A stretch of 45,436 nt of DNA from Emcibacteraceae bacterium (GCA_016744185.1 JADGEY010000010.1:1-45436); one strand, 5' to 3'; counted from the first letter of the stretch, positions 1 through 9,816 are shown. Notes: a model not told the origin generated them from the letters alone. Made by a program: numbers and translations.

Positions 1-789
1 GTACATGAAAAAAAGATCAATCAGAATAATATAGTACGTCAAGAAATTGCCGTTTCTGACCTGCTGCAAAATTTATCACATGAATTACGCACTCCCTTAA
101 ATGCTATCATTGGCTTCTCTGAAATGATTGAAATGGAAATATGGGGGAATGTTAATGAACAATATCTGGCTCAAACTAACCATATATTATTTGCCGCACG
201 TCAATTAAAAGAAACGATAGATAACATTTTAGATTCCGCAAAACTTGATGCAGGATTAATGAAAAATAACCCCTGTAATGTTTCGCTAAAAAGCATTTTA
301 TCTCACACCTTATTTTCTGTCGGAGCTGTTGCAGATAGACAAAAAATTGAAGTCTCAAATGATGGGATTGAATTTGATGTTATGCTCTATAAAGACCAAA
401 ATGCAATTGAACTATGCCTTATTAAAATTTTAACAAGGAGTTTGCTCCATGCAAGAGAAGGGGAAAAACTTAAAATCCTTGTAAATATGGATTTGCAAGG
501 TAAAGTTATTATTAATGTTCCCCTTTTAGGTCCTGCACTTAAAGAAAGCGAAGCGAAGCATTTTTTTCAAAAAATATCCTATCCCGCAGAAAATGAAGAA
601 ATAATAAATACGAATACCCATAATAAAGATTGCATGATTATTACACCAGGATTTGGTTTGTCCGTCGCCCGTGACCTTGCAGAACTCATCGGAGCAAAAG
701 TAGACCTAAAAATCAAAGATGGCTTCATCAGTCATATAATTTTAATATTAAACTCAAATGATAATAATTTTAGAACCGCCACAGATTAG
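1..789 (+). CDS. Histidine kinase C-terminal part, 5' end outside the window
   Basis: The frame is open from the first base, so the gene starts upstream of the window. Visible residues 24-45 are a HisKA H-box (NLSHELRTPLNAIIGF) with the phosphoacceptor His codon at 79-81. The following ATPase domain is degenerate. At the N-box position, where Asn residues bind Mg-ATP, the protein reads LIKILTRSLLHA. At the G1 box, which normally carries DxGxG, it reads INVPLLGPAL. Only a G2-like GFGLSVARDLAELIG remains. The His is therefore present, but autophosphorylation looks doubtful. It could be phosphorylated in trans, act as a phosphatase or serve as a docking protein. The gene converges on trxA. Sensor domains, if any, lie outside the window. 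Confidence 0.85.
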   Translation, partial: VHEKKINQNNIVRQEIAVSDLLQNLSHELRTPLNAIIGFSEMIEMEIWGNVNEQYLAQTNHILFAARQLKETIDNILDSAKLDAGLMKNNPCNVSLKSILSHTLFSVGAVADRQKIEVSNDGIEFDVMLYKDQNAIELCLIKILTRSLLHAREGEKLKILVNMDLQGKVIINVPLLGPALKESEAKHFFQKISYPAENEEIINTNTHNKDCMIITPGFGLSVARDLAELIGAKVDLKIKDGFISHIILILNSNDNNFRTATD

Positions 790-860
790 CATAAATATTA
801 ATCCATAGTCATCAACACAAGCCCTTGCTAATTAACTAAAAGGCATTAAGGAAAATTGAT

Positions 861-948
861 GGTTTAGGGATAATAGATGCTAAGTTTATACGCACAGCCG
901 CAACATACAATATAGCAGCAATATCAATAGCTCTCATAACCCTAAACC
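861..948. repeat. Imperfect inverted repeat between kinase and trxA
   Basis: GGTTTAGGG at 861-869 is repeated in inverse as CCCTAAACC at 940-948, with about 70 bases between the arms. It lies in the 214-base gap between two convergent genes. There is no T-run, so it is not an obvious intrinsic terminator. It could be a chance match or a remnant of a small element. Confidence 0.35.
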
Positions 949-1003
949 AAAATAATTAACTAAACAATATATGAGTTAACAATCTAAGGCAGCAGCATAT
1001 ATT

Positions 1004-1321
1004 TTAAGAATGCTCCGCAATCCATACCTCAAGTTCAGCTTTTGGTCTATTGCCCATTTTAGTAGAGACAACCTCGCCGCCCTTAACAAGAAGCATAGTT
1101 GGAATGCTCCGCACACCATATTTTGTTGGGGCTTCTGGATTTTCATCAATATCCATTTTAACGATTTTAACGCCTGCATTTTCATTCGAAAGCTCTTCCA
1201 ATACAGGGCCTAGCTGCTTACAAGGACCGCACCACTGCGCCCAAAAATCCACAAGAACAAGGCTCTCTGATTTTAAAACTTCTGCGTCAAAGGTTTCGTC
1301 CGTTACGGCTATTGTACTCAT
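1004..1321 (-). CDS. trxA: Thioredoxin
   Basis: This is a 105-residue cytoplasmic thioredoxin that reduces protein disulfides and is itself recycled by thioredoxin reductase. The active site WCGPC sits in [14 protein letters not shown] at about residues 26-39. The cis-proline loop [13 protein letters not shown] is also present. The start chosen is [11 protein letters not shown], preceded by an AAGGA sequence about nine bases upstream; an in-frame start 23 codons earlier would add an unrelated tail. The gene follows addA by about 90 bases and is the last gene of the long minus-strand cluster. This neighbourhood (addA-trxA) is common in alphaproteobacteria. Confidence 0.95.
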   Translation of the reverse strand: MSTIAVTDETFDAEVLKSESLVLVDFWAQWCGPCKQLGPVLEELSNENAGVKIVKMDIDENPEAPTKYGVRSIPTMLLVKGGEVVSTKMGNRPKAELEVWIAEHS

Positions 1322-1412
1322 TTTTTTGATCCTTAAGATTATTTTTAATTTTACATATCCAAATGTAAGAACAGTTGAAGGCTTCGTCAAGGGGCTTCAA
1401 TATTTGTTTGGT

Positions 1413-4400
1413 TTATTTTTGAATATATCCCTCTAATATTTTTTCTGGTATTTCCATCAACTGCGAAATATCCGTCCATAATAAAGCGCAGCGAATAGTA
1501 TGCTTCGGATAAATTTCTTGTAAAACCTCACGGTAAGCTGCCATCTGCCGTAGATAAATTTTAGGAATATGACTAACATTTTTAGGCGGCGGTCTATTGG
1601 TTTTATAATCAATAATCAGAACCTCATCTTCAAGAACTGCAAGCCTATCAACGAATCCTGATATTGCCCGCTGTCCGATCACACCAATGATCGGAACTTC
1701 TGCTCGGCTATTGCTGCCAAATAAATCTTTTAGTTTTTTATCTTCTAAAATACCGATAACTTCATCTTTAAGCAGAGTAATAGTATCCTGTTCTAAATCA
1801 TGCGCCCCCTGACTTAAAAATCTTATGGCTGTCTTTTCTCTTAAGTCTTTTGGCATATCAGGCAGAATTTCTAGTAATTTATGAATAAGCCTTCCTCTAT
1901 GATAACGCCGCTGATTATTTTCTTTCTTGACCAATGATTTAAGCGGGCTAAGAGGCGCTGGCTCTTCGTCCTCCATATGCGATGGGACGAGAGGTTTGGG
2001 CGGAAAGCTTTCCGCAGGGGGCGGCAGCATCATAAAAGAAGGAAGCGGCTCTATATCTTCTATCTGCCCATGAGCTGCCTGTTCGGGCAAAACTTCTTTT
2101 AACTGGGGTGATGTAAAGCGCAAAGAGCTTGTGCCTTCTTCCCCATCATAGTCAAATTCTTCTATATCCTCTAACCGCCCAAAAGCGGCTTTAATTTGAT
2201 CATACCAACAGCCTTTTTGCCGTTTATTTTTCTTTTCCCAGCCCGTAATATAAAGCCTGTCTTCCGCCCTTGTTAGAGCCACATAAAGCAGTCTTTTATA
2301 TTCTTGCTCATTAATTTCTTTAATTTTTTCACGGGCAGAGGTACAGATTTCTGTTTCATTTTCTTTCCCCCCCACCCAAAGAAGCATTTTATTTTGAGAA
2401 GAACCCTTTTCCTCCGTCCAAAGAATTTTAGCTCTATCCCTCGGCATTTGACAGGTATCGGGCAGAAAAACAATCGGAGCTTGCAGACCTTTTGCCCCGT
2501 GAATAGTCATGATCCGCACTTGATCGCTGCCCTGCTCCATATCCCGTTTAATCGCCACATCACCTGCATTAAACCAGCTTAAAAAACCTTGCAGAGATGA
2601 AATATTATTCTGCTCGAAATTAAGCGCGAGCTGTAAAAATTCATCCATCGGATCGGCTGCTTCTGCGCCAAGGCGGCCTAAAATTTTCTCTCTGCCCCTG
2701 CGGCTGCCCAAAAGAGAATTAAAAAACTCAAAAGGAGGACGCATATCCGCATCATTGCAAAGCTCTTTTAAAAAAGACGCTGCTTGTTTAAAGCTCTCAT
2801 TTTCATCTTTTCGCCCCAAAAGTTCTGCCCAAAGGCTGCGCCCTTTTATTCTAGGCTGAGCCAGCTTATATAAATCATCTTCGCTCATTCCAATGAAAGG
2901 GGATTTGAGCGCAACAGCCAAGGTTAAATCATCATCAGGCAGCAAAGCAAACTTTCCCATAGCGATCAAATCCATCACCGCAAGCTGTTCGCTTAAAATC
3001 ATTTTATCTTGCCCTGCCACGGGAATATCAAGAGCTTTAAGAGCTGAAATCATATAATCATCAAATTTAGTCCGCCGCCGTACCAAAATCAAAATATCTC
3101 CTGCCGTCACAGGGCGGGCTTGTGAAATTAAAAGCTCTTTTTCTTTAATCCACCTATTTATTTGAGCAGCAATTTTCACCGCAAGACGCATTTCAGGTGA
3201 AAAAGCAGGCTTTTGAATAATCGGCGGTGACCAATCTTCTTTTACCTCTTGTTCGATCTCTTTTACCGTTTCCCAAATTTCGACCAGCCCCGCTTCGCCC
3301 GTTCGGTGGGGACGGTGAGACACAAGCTCATCGCTAAAAGAGAGCGCCTGCCTGCTTTCAGCATCGTTAAACACCTCATCAACAAGGCTTAAAACTGCCG
3401 CTGCCGACCTAAAAGATGTGCCAAGGTTTACATTTTCAAAGCCCGTGCCTGCCTGTTTGGAAAGCTCTAAAAAATGCTCTCTTGTTTGAATAAATTCTTT
3501 GGGATCAGCCCGCTGGAAACTATAGATAGATTGTTTAACGTCCCCCACAGCAAAAATCGTTCGGGGGACTTCTGCCTGCTCTTTTATTCTGCTGCGCCTA
3601 GAGGTATCCCCCATGAAAAATTCCCCTGCAAGCGTTTTAATCACCTGCCATTGTTCAGGGTTGGTATCTTGGGCTTCATCAACCAAGATATGATCCAAAC
3701 CACCATCTAACTTATAAAGAATCCAGCTCCCCACATCATGCTTTGACAATAAATTTGTCACTTTAGAAATCAAATCATCATAATCAAGCACCGCATGGCG
3801 TTTCTTACTATAATCAAAAGCTTGCATCATCGCATTACCAAGATGGAGCAAGGCTTCTGTGTTTTTTAAAATTATAATTCTGCGCTGCCTATCCGAAATA
3901 TCTATTATCCGTTCGGCTTCTTCTTCCATAAATTCTAATACGCCAGAATAACGCTCCGCTGTTTTCTTAGAAAGCAATATTTTACGAGTTAAAAAATCTT
4001 TTGTTATAAAAACAGTGCAGTAATCATTCCATATTTCACTGCGGTCTTTTGGGACTGACAACCATCTTGCCAATATATCCCCTCGTTTGTTTTCTGCTGG
4101 CGTTCCGTCAAGCAAAGCTTCCATCATACTACGGATTTTATTTTCATCACCGCCTAATAAAGCCGTACCCTCTAAGTTCTCCTGCGTATCTTCTTCCTGT
4201 AAATCTAAAGTTTTTTGAAGCTTTCTGATTGCCAGTGACACATTATAATTTGACCGCCTCATCATGCTTTCAAGCATGCCCCGCCGAGAGGTCATTTCTT
4301 GCAATATTTCAGAGAATGTCTGCTCTGTTACCTGCGTTGATAGATGGCTTAATGCCGCTGCTAATGTGGGATTAATATCAGGTCTTGAATCTTGCAGAAC

Positions 4401-4874
4401 CGCATCTTGTGAGCGTTTTAAATATTCTTTAGCTGTACGCTCGTCCATCACTTGAAAATGCGGGGCAGTCTGGGCTTCGAGAGGGAACTTGCCTAAAAGA
4501 GACTGGCAAAAAGCATGAATGGTCTGGATTTTAAGCCCCCCTGCCACGTCAAGCACTTCGGCAAATAACGTACGGGCAATGCTAAATTGTTCATCATTTG
4601 GCACGCAGCCCAGTAAATCCGTTAAAATAATTTGAAGTTCTGAGCCTTCACATACCGCCCAATGGCTAAGGTTTTTATTAATTCTATTCGCCATTTCAGC
4701 CGCTGCTGCCTTGGTAAAGGTCAGGCATAATATGCGCTGCGGCGGTGTGCCTTCAAGCATGATGCGCAAGACTCTACTGGTGAGAACAAAGGTTTTCCCC
4801 GTCCCCGCACTTGCCGCCACCCAAACAGAAGTTTTAGGGTCAGATGCTATCATTTGATCAGGGGTCATGCTCAT
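1413..4874 (-). CDS. addA: Double-strand break repair helicase AddA
   Basis: AddA is the UvrD-type 3'-5' helicase and nuclease subunit of AddAB, which resects DNA ends for RecA-dependent repair. The 1153-residue length fits alphaproteobacterial AddA. Helicase motifs appear in order: Walker A AASAGTGKT (20-28), motif Ia LCLTFTKAAAAEM, motif II HILVDEAQDTNPEQW, motif III FAVGDVKQSIYSFQRA, motif V IMTIHGAKGLQAPIVF and motif VI LLYVALTRAEDRLY. The C-terminal RecB-type nuclease shows DYKT near 1089-1092 and a QMAAYR motif downstream. The ATG overlaps the addB stop as ATGA, so the two subunits are translationally coupled. Confidence 0.96.
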   Translation of the reverse strand: MSMTPDQMIASDPKTSVWVAASAGTGKTFVLTSRVLRIMLEGTPPQRILCLTFTKAAAAEMANRINKNLSHWAVCEGSELQIILTDLLGCVPNDEQFSIARTLFAEVLDVAGGLKIQTIHAFCQSLLGKFPLEAQTAPHFQVMDERTAKEYLKRSQDAVLQDSRPDINPTLAAALSHLSTQVTEQTFSEILQEMTSRRGMLESMMRRSNYNVSLAIRKLQKTLDLQEEDTQENLEGTALLGGDENKIRSMMEALLDGTPAENKRGDILARWLSVPKDRSEIWNDYCTVFITKDFLTRKILLSKKTAERYSGVLEFMEEEAERIIDISDRQRRIIILKNTEALLHLGNAMMQAFDYSKKRHAVLDYDDLISKVTNLLSKHDVGSWILYKLDGGLDHILVDEAQDTNPEQWQVIKTLAGEFFMGDTSRRSRIKEQAEVPRTIFAVGDVKQSIYSFQRADPKEFIQTREHFLELSKQAGTGFENVNLGTSFRSAAAVLSLVDEVFNDAESRQALSFSDELVSHRPHRTGEAGLVEIWETVKEIEQEVKEDWSPPIIQKPAFSPEMRLAVKIAAQINRWIKEKELLISQARPVTAGDILILVRRRTKFDDYMISALKALDIPVAGQDKMILSEQLAVMDLIAMGKFALLPDDDLTLAVALKSPFIGMSEDDLYKLAQPRIKGRSLWAELLGRKDENESFKQAASFLKELCNDADMRPPFEFFNSLLGSRRGREKILGRLGAEAADPMDEFLQLALNFEQNNISSLQGFLSWFNAGDVAIKRDMEQGSDQVRIMTIHGAKGLQAPIVFLPDTCQMPRDRAKILWTEEKGSSQNKMLLWVGGKENETEICTSAREKIKEINEQEYKRLLYVALTRAEDRLYITGWEKKNKRQKGCWYDQIKAAFGRLEDIEEFDYDGEEGTSSLRFTSPQLKEVLPEQAAHGQIEDIEPLPSFMMLPPPAESFPPKPLVPSHMEDEEPAPLSPLKSLVKKENNQRRYHRGRLIHKLLEILPDMPKDLREKTAIRFLSQGAHDLEQDTITLLKDEVIGILEDKKLKDLFGSNSRAEVPIIGVIGQRAISGFVDRLAVLEDEVLIIDYKTNRPPPKNVSHIPKIYLRQMAAYREVLQEIYPKHTIRCALLWTDISQLMEIPEKILEGYIQK

Positions 4875-7800
4875 GAGTCTTCTCCCTTATCTGCTATTTT
4901 CTTTTCGTCAGCTCTTTTCTTTGTGCCAGCCTTTATTTTTGTACCGACCTTCTTTATTTTTGTACCGACCTTCTTTTTCTCATCTGATATGCGGTCTGAC
5001 CATTCTTTTGTTCGGGCAAGATGGTCATAATCGCCGTAGCCTAACGCTTCTGGACGAGGATTATTTAAATAGGGCGTATCTGGACTGGAAAAAACATCAA
5101 CAAGCTCTTTTAGCCCCTTAAAAGCACTATCCGTAATCGCCATAACGTCCATTTGAGATATTTTACTTTTAGCATTTTCGGAAAAACTTATTATTTTTGC
5201 GACTTCTTTACCGCCCGATAATTTCCAATAAGCAAGCTCTGCTATAGAATCTGCGGCAAATTCTTTAAAATATCCACCCCGTGCAAGCAAGGCTTCTAGG
5301 GGGAGCTGAGGGGCGTATCCTGCGTGGATTTCTCTTGATGTTGGCACTGCGCCCGTTTTGTAATCAATGATCGAATATCCGCCCTGAGCAAGCTTATCAA
5401 TACGGTCTGCTTTTGCATTAATGGTAAAATCACCCATGGCAGACGAAAAAGTCATCTCTCCCCTGCATTCGGTCGCCATGACTTTATGACCCTCCGCTCT
5501 GCGTGATTTTTCATTATCTATAAACCACTCGGCAATTTGAATAAATCTTGGCCACCAAAAAGCCATCACAGAAGGGCGGTCTGTAATCTGTTTAAATTTT
5601 TGCTCGCCAATTTCAAGCAGTTTTTCAAGAGCATCTGAAGGCATTTGAGCTTTATATTCCTTCATAAATTCATCGAGTGCGTCATGAATAATATTACCCT
5701 TATCCGCTGCATTTGGCGGCACATCAAGCTCTTCTAACGGATATAAATTTAAAATTCGGCTGGCATAAAGACTGTAGGGGTCTTTCATCCAGTTCTGAAT
5801 CGCTGTTACCGATAAGTTTTTGGGTCTGTCTTTAACGGGCGGGGCGGGGCGGGACGGCGGTATGAGCAATTCAGATTTCGGCGCATCTAAATCCTGATAC
5901 CAGCTCATATATTTATTCCCAAAATCAGGGGTTAAAATATTATCTATATGCGCTGCCCCGATTACCGCTTCCATACGGCTAAGCCATCTTGATTTTACCG
6001 TTGGTGCAGCGTCCATTTTTTCCGATCTTGTGATAATTACCTTGGGCGCAGATGCCCCTTGAATAAAATCATGAGCCGAAATGCCGATTTTCTCTTCTGG
6101 TGCAGGAAGCCCAAATTTTTGCCTCATCGGGCGGCTCATCCACGGGTCGGACGGGGCTTCTGGCGGCCATGTTCCTTCATTTAATCCAGAAAGAATAACA
6201 AGGTCGGCATGCTGAAGCCGTCCTTCTAAAGGTCCTAAAATACTAAGTCTTGGATGCTGTCCATATTTTGCCCGCACGGTCACCGATGACATGAATGTTT
6301 CAAGGAGTGCAGGATATTCTTCTGGATTTAAAGCTCCTAAATATTCTGATGCGCTATAAATATCTTCGATAAATTTTGCGGCGGCTTCGCCATCTTCTTT
6401 TCTCCAAAGTCTTTCATCACCGCTTATTAGACTGTCTTCTTTCTGCACGGTACATAGATTTTCTGCCATTGTAATATGACAAATGAGAACATCTTCAAAA
6501 GATGCTGATTTTTTAATCATCATATTTTCAAATGGTGTCATGATACTTGAAAGAATATCCCACCATTTTAGCATTTCATCTTCTGTCTCTTTGATCTTTC
6601 TATGGGGGTCTCGGAAATAATTCTTAATCGCTCTTTTTATCCCATTTGTTCCCCCTTCTGGACGTGCGCCCCGCAATATTTCTTTATCAAGACGGCGCAG
6701 CATTTTACGGTAATATCCGCCCGTCATACCACCAAAGACAAGAGGGTGCTTAAGGGCAGATAAAAGAGGAACGGGAGAGAATTTTTCGCTGACCATTTGC
6801 GCCGTTAATCTTAGAAAAAGCCCTGCTCTACTATTGAAAAGAGGCGTTCCTGCTGAATCATCTATTTTAATTCCCCAGCGGCTCATTTCGCTTTGTACAT
6901 GCCGTGCAAGCTGGCGGTTTGGGGTGATAAGAGCCGCTGTCTTGCCCTCTATCTCAAGAACAGAACGCAGCAGCATTGCGGCAATTCCAGCCTCTTCCCG
7001 TACCGAAGAGGCTATGATAATTTCCATATCTTGAAACGCACTCTTTATCTCTTTTGCTTTAAATTTCTTTGATATATCACGCCACATATCTGTGGTCTGG
7101 GCAGGGCGCATAATTTCGCTTAATATTTTACTGCGCGCTTTAGGGCTTTCAGAAACTCTTGTCTTTCCCTCTGTAAAATAATCTGTCCAGTCCCGAATAT
7201 CTTGCCGCTCTATTTGCATTAAAGACAATGTTTTTTTCATCATAAACTGCGGGTGTGAAGCATCTATCTTATCCCATGATTCATCATCAAGATCAAGATC
7301 GGCAGCAGGCAAGACTACCACCCCTTTTGGCAGTTTTAGAGCTGCTATTAAGAGCTTGCCAATGGCTTTTGTGCTGCCGCTTGAACCTGCGATAATAACA
7401 GGGGTTTTAGGAGGCTGATCTTCCCAGTTTTGAATCAGGCTATCCCCCAGAATATTATGGCGGTGTACGCAGTCCATATAGCCTGCGGAAAGAAGAATAT
7501 CGGGCCAGCTGTGGGTTAAAATTTTCAGAAAATCTAACGTCTGCTGCCAATGAGCAGCATATTCATCGGGAACAAGCTTTTCTAGGTCATTAAAATCCAG
7601 CTCTTCGCTCTGCACTTGATCTAAAAACTGCCCCAGAGCCCCTGCAAGGACGGCGCACTGGGCTAATTCAGGGGTGCCTTTTCCTCGTCCCTTGTACCAG
7701 CGTTTAATAATATCCATTAAAATCATTTGACGCATATAGGGCGAGATGGCAGGCGGTAAATCTAGCTCTTCTTCCGCCAGACTCGCAGATAAGCTGCTTT

Positions 7801-8053
7801 GAGCGGTCATCTGATCTTCATCCATATTACCAATAGGACGCATGGCAGGTAAAATAATCGCTCGCCCCCCAGAAATTTTAAGAAAAGCATCTCTTAAAGA
7901 TTTTACGCTGCGCTGATTGGGCAGTAAAATAAGGATTTCTGAAAGCGCAAGCGGGTCGCTGCCGTACTGCGCAAGAATGCCCTCTGCCAAAGCTTCTACG
8001 AAAGAAAACCGCTGCGGAATATGATAGATGTTTGAGCGTTTTCTATCCGTCAT
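4871..8053 (-). CDS. addB: Double-strand break repair protein AddB
   Basis: AddB is the 1060-residue partner of AddA; it has a helicase-like fold and a second nuclease domain. The helicase part has no clear Walker A, as in alphaproteobacterial AddB (ILLPNQRSVKSLRDAF near the N terminus). The RecB-family nuclease domain is intact, with NAKADRIDKL and IIDYKTG ending near residue 901, followed by PQLPLEALL. The usual C terminus (YDHLARTKEWS) is followed by an extra Lys-rich tail of about 38 residues built on a duplicated 21-bp unit. The start is MTDRKRS at 8053, whose ATG overlaps the preceding stop codon as ATGA. Confidence 0.95.
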   Translation of the reverse strand: MTDRKRSNIYHIPQRFSFVEALAEGILAQYGSDPLALSEILILLPNQRSVKSLRDAFLKISGGRAIILPAMRPIGNMDEDQMTAQSSLSASLAEEELDLPPAISPYMRQMILMDIIKRWYKGRGKGTPELAQCAVLAGALGQFLDQVQSEELDFNDLEKLVPDEYAAHWQQTLDFLKILTHSWPDILLSAGYMDCVHRHNILGDSLIQNWEDQPPKTPVIIAGSSGSTKAIGKLLIAALKLPKGVVVLPAADLDLDDESWDKIDASHPQFMMKKTLSLMQIERQDIRDWTDYFTEGKTRVSESPKARSKILSEIMRPAQTTDMWRDISKKFKAKEIKSAFQDMEIIIASSVREEAGIAAMLLRSVLEIEGKTAALITPNRQLARHVQSEMSRWGIKIDDSAGTPLFNSRAGLFLRLTAQMVSEKFSPVPLLSALKHPLVFGGMTGGYYRKMLRRLDKEILRGARPEGGTNGIKRAIKNYFRDPHRKIKETEDEMLKWWDILSSIMTPFENMMIKKSASFEDVLICHITMAENLCTVQKEDSLISGDERLWRKEDGEAAAKFIEDIYSASEYLGALNPEEYPALLETFMSSVTVRAKYGQHPRLSILGPLEGRLQHADLVILSGLNEGTWPPEAPSDPWMSRPMRQKFGLPAPEEKIGISAHDFIQGASAPKVIITRSEKMDAAPTVKSRWLSRMEAVIGAAHIDNILTPDFGNKYMSWYQDLDAPKSELLIPPSRPAPPVKDRPKNLSVTAIQNWMKDPYSLYASRILNLYPLEELDVPPNAADKGNIIHDALDEFMKEYKAQMPSDALEKLLEIGEQKFKQITDRPSVMAFWWPRFIQIAEWFIDNEKSRRAEGHKVMATECRGEMTFSSAMGDFTINAKADRIDKLAQGGYSIIDYKTGAVPTSREIHAGYAPQLPLEALLARGGYFKEFAADSIAELAYWKLSGGKEVAKIISFSENAKSKISQMDVMAITDSAFKGLKELVDVFSSPDTPYLNNPRPEALGYGDYDHLARTKEWSDRISDEKKKVGTKIKKVGTKIKAGTKKRADEKKIADKGEDS
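4931..4972. repeat. Two perfect 21-bp tandem copies in the addB 3' end
   Basis: CTTTATTTTTGTACCGACCTT occurs at 4931-4951 and again at 4952-4972. A decayed related copy lies just before it (CTTTGTGCCAGC). Because 21 is a multiple of three, it encodes a repeated heptad in the AddB tail (KKVGTKI twice, then KAGTKK). The copy number could change by slippage without breaking the frame. Confidence 0.9.
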
Positions 8054-9816
8054 AATGCACGCCTTTTTATGATTTTTTCCGCTTCTAGGCGCATTTCTGG
8101 GCGACCAATATGATACCAATTTCCGCCAAATTCATGACCGTAAAGCATCCCTTTCCCGTAGGCTTTATCAAATAAAAGCCGAAGTGAAAAAGCACCATTT
8201 TCCATGCCATCAAAAAGCTGGGGCTTGATAATCATAATGCCCGTATAAATATAGGGAGCTGCTTTATTTTGAGCGCGGGGGGTTAATTTTTTATCCTGAG
8301 CAAGATAGAAATCTCCTGCCTCCTCATAGCCAAAGGATTTCTCTACGGGCATGACAAGCATAAGAATATCCATCTTATCTGGCCGCCAAACAGACGAAAG
8401 ATTTTTTAAAACTGCCAAGGAATGAGATGTGTTCTCAATAATAAAATCACCATTCAGAACAAAAAATGGCTCGTTCTTCATCATCCAGACCGCTCTTTTA
8501 ATGCCGCCGCCACTATCCAGTAATTCAGACCGCTCATCACAGAGCGTAATGGAAGGGTGTTTTCTGGGGTAGTAATCCGCAAACTCGATCATTTTTTCAG
8601 CTTTATGATGCATATTCATAATTACATTTTTTACGCCGCCTTCTTCCACATGATGAAAAAGCTGGCTTAACATCGTGCTGCCTGCGACCTTGATCAAAGG
8701 TTTGGGAAGCTCGTCCGTTAGGGGGCGCATTCTTGTTCCAAGACCTGCTGCCAGAATAAACGCTTGCTCAATGCCGCATTTTTTCGGTATGAGATTTTGC
8801 TGGCGTTCTTCTATCGGGACATGACCATCTAACCATTTCTTAAGGTTTGAAAAAATATTTTCGTCTAAAGAAGGACTAATCAGCCGCCATAATTTAGGAA
8901 TATATTTAAGATACGATCCATTGCCATCACGCACTGCTTGGCGAGCAAAAATTCCTAGTATTTTAAGGTTTCTTTGCAAACCTAAAGTCATATAATCTTT
9001 TGTAAAACTAGAATGTTTCTCCCCTGTTTGAAGGATAAAATTTTCTAAAATATTCCTCTCTGTCTCTGGCGTAACGTCACGTCTTACATCTTTAAGAAGG
9101 CTAACCAGATCATAGGCAGCATGACCTTTCAGCGCATCTTGAAAATCGAGAAGCCCCACTTGCTTATCGCCGCTGCGATCTTTTAGGTCAATGAGATTAT
9201 CGGCATGATAATCCCTTAAAACAAGAACCGACTGCGCTGCCTTTAAATCAGCGATCAGCTTTTGCCAAATTTTAAGAAAATCTGCACGGGAGCGATCTGG
9301 TAAATACTGTCCTGTTAAAGCAGGCATATACCAATCGGTAAAAAGCTCGACCTCACTCAGTAAAAAATCATCGCTGTAAGGGGGGGTAAAATCAGGAACG
9401 CCCTTTTTATGCAGCCCAGCCAGAATGCTCGCCGCTTTTTTATAAAGCTCTAATTCCTTACTCGGGCTTTCTTTTAAGATATGAGAATAAAGATCATCGC
9501 CTAAATCCTCTGAAATCAAAAAGCCGTTCTCGGTATCTTTTTCAAATATTATAGGCGCACTTAAATTTAAAGAACATAAATATTCCGCCATTTTAATAAA
9601 TTTTTCCACGCCGCCAAAATCTAGTGGGCTATCCATAAAAAATGCCGTCTTGCCGTCAAGTAAAAGGCGGTCATATTTTCTAAAAGATGCATCGGGCGCT
9701 ACTGGCACTATGGACGCTTTTGCCCAGTGGGTGCTTTTAAGGAATTCTGTTTTTAACTGTTCTCTCGTCAAGGATATTACCCGTTCTTTCAAAGATTTTT
9801 TAGGCGTTTTTGCCAA
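8050..9816 (-). CDS. Fused MurNAc/GlcNAc anomeric kinase (AmgK) and MurNAc-1-P uridylyltransferase (MurU)
   Basis: Two domains share one uninterrupted 588-codon frame. Residues 1 to about 335 form an aminoglycoside-phosphotransferase-type kinase with LRDYHADNLI (200-209) and LLDFQDAL (222-229), matching AmgK of the cell-wall salvage route. From about 350 a sugar-phosphate nucleotidyltransferase begins (AFILAAGLGTRMRPLTDELPKPL), matching MurU. Together they would turn recycled MurNAc into UDP-MurNAc and bypass the fosfomycin target MurA. In species where these enzymes were characterised they are separate adjacent genes. The start is TTG at 9816 with an AGGCGG upstream, overlapping tsaE by 28 bases. 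Substrate is inferred from family and context. Confidence 0.85.
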   Translation of the reverse strand: MAKTPKKSLKERVISLTREQLKTEFLKSTHWAKASIVPVAPDASFRKYDRLLLDGKTAFFMDSPLDFGGVEKFIKMAEYLCSLNLSAPIIFEKDTENGFLISEDLGDDLYSHILKESPSKELELYKKAASILAGLHKKGVPDFTPPYSDDFLLSEVELFTDWYMPALTGQYLPDRSRADFLKIWQKLIADLKAAQSVLVLRDYHADNLIDLKDRSGDKQVGLLDFQDALKGHAAYDLVSLLKDVRRDVTPETERNILENFILQTGEKHSSFTKDYMTLGLQRNLKILGIFARQAVRDGNGSYLKYIPKLWRLISPSLDENIFSNLKKWLDGHVPIEERQQNLIPKKCGIEQAFILAAGLGTRMRPLTDELPKPLIKVAGSTMLSQLFHHVEEGGVKNVIMNMHHKAEKMIEFADYYPRKHPSITLCDERSELLDSGGGIKRAVWMMKNEPFFVLNGDFIIENTSHSLAVLKNLSSVWRPDKMDILMLVMPVEKSFGYEEAGDFYLAQDKKLTPRAQNKAAPYIYTGIMIIKPQLFDGMENGAFSLRLLFDKAYGKGMLYGHEFGGNWYHIGRPEMRLEAEKIIKRRAL

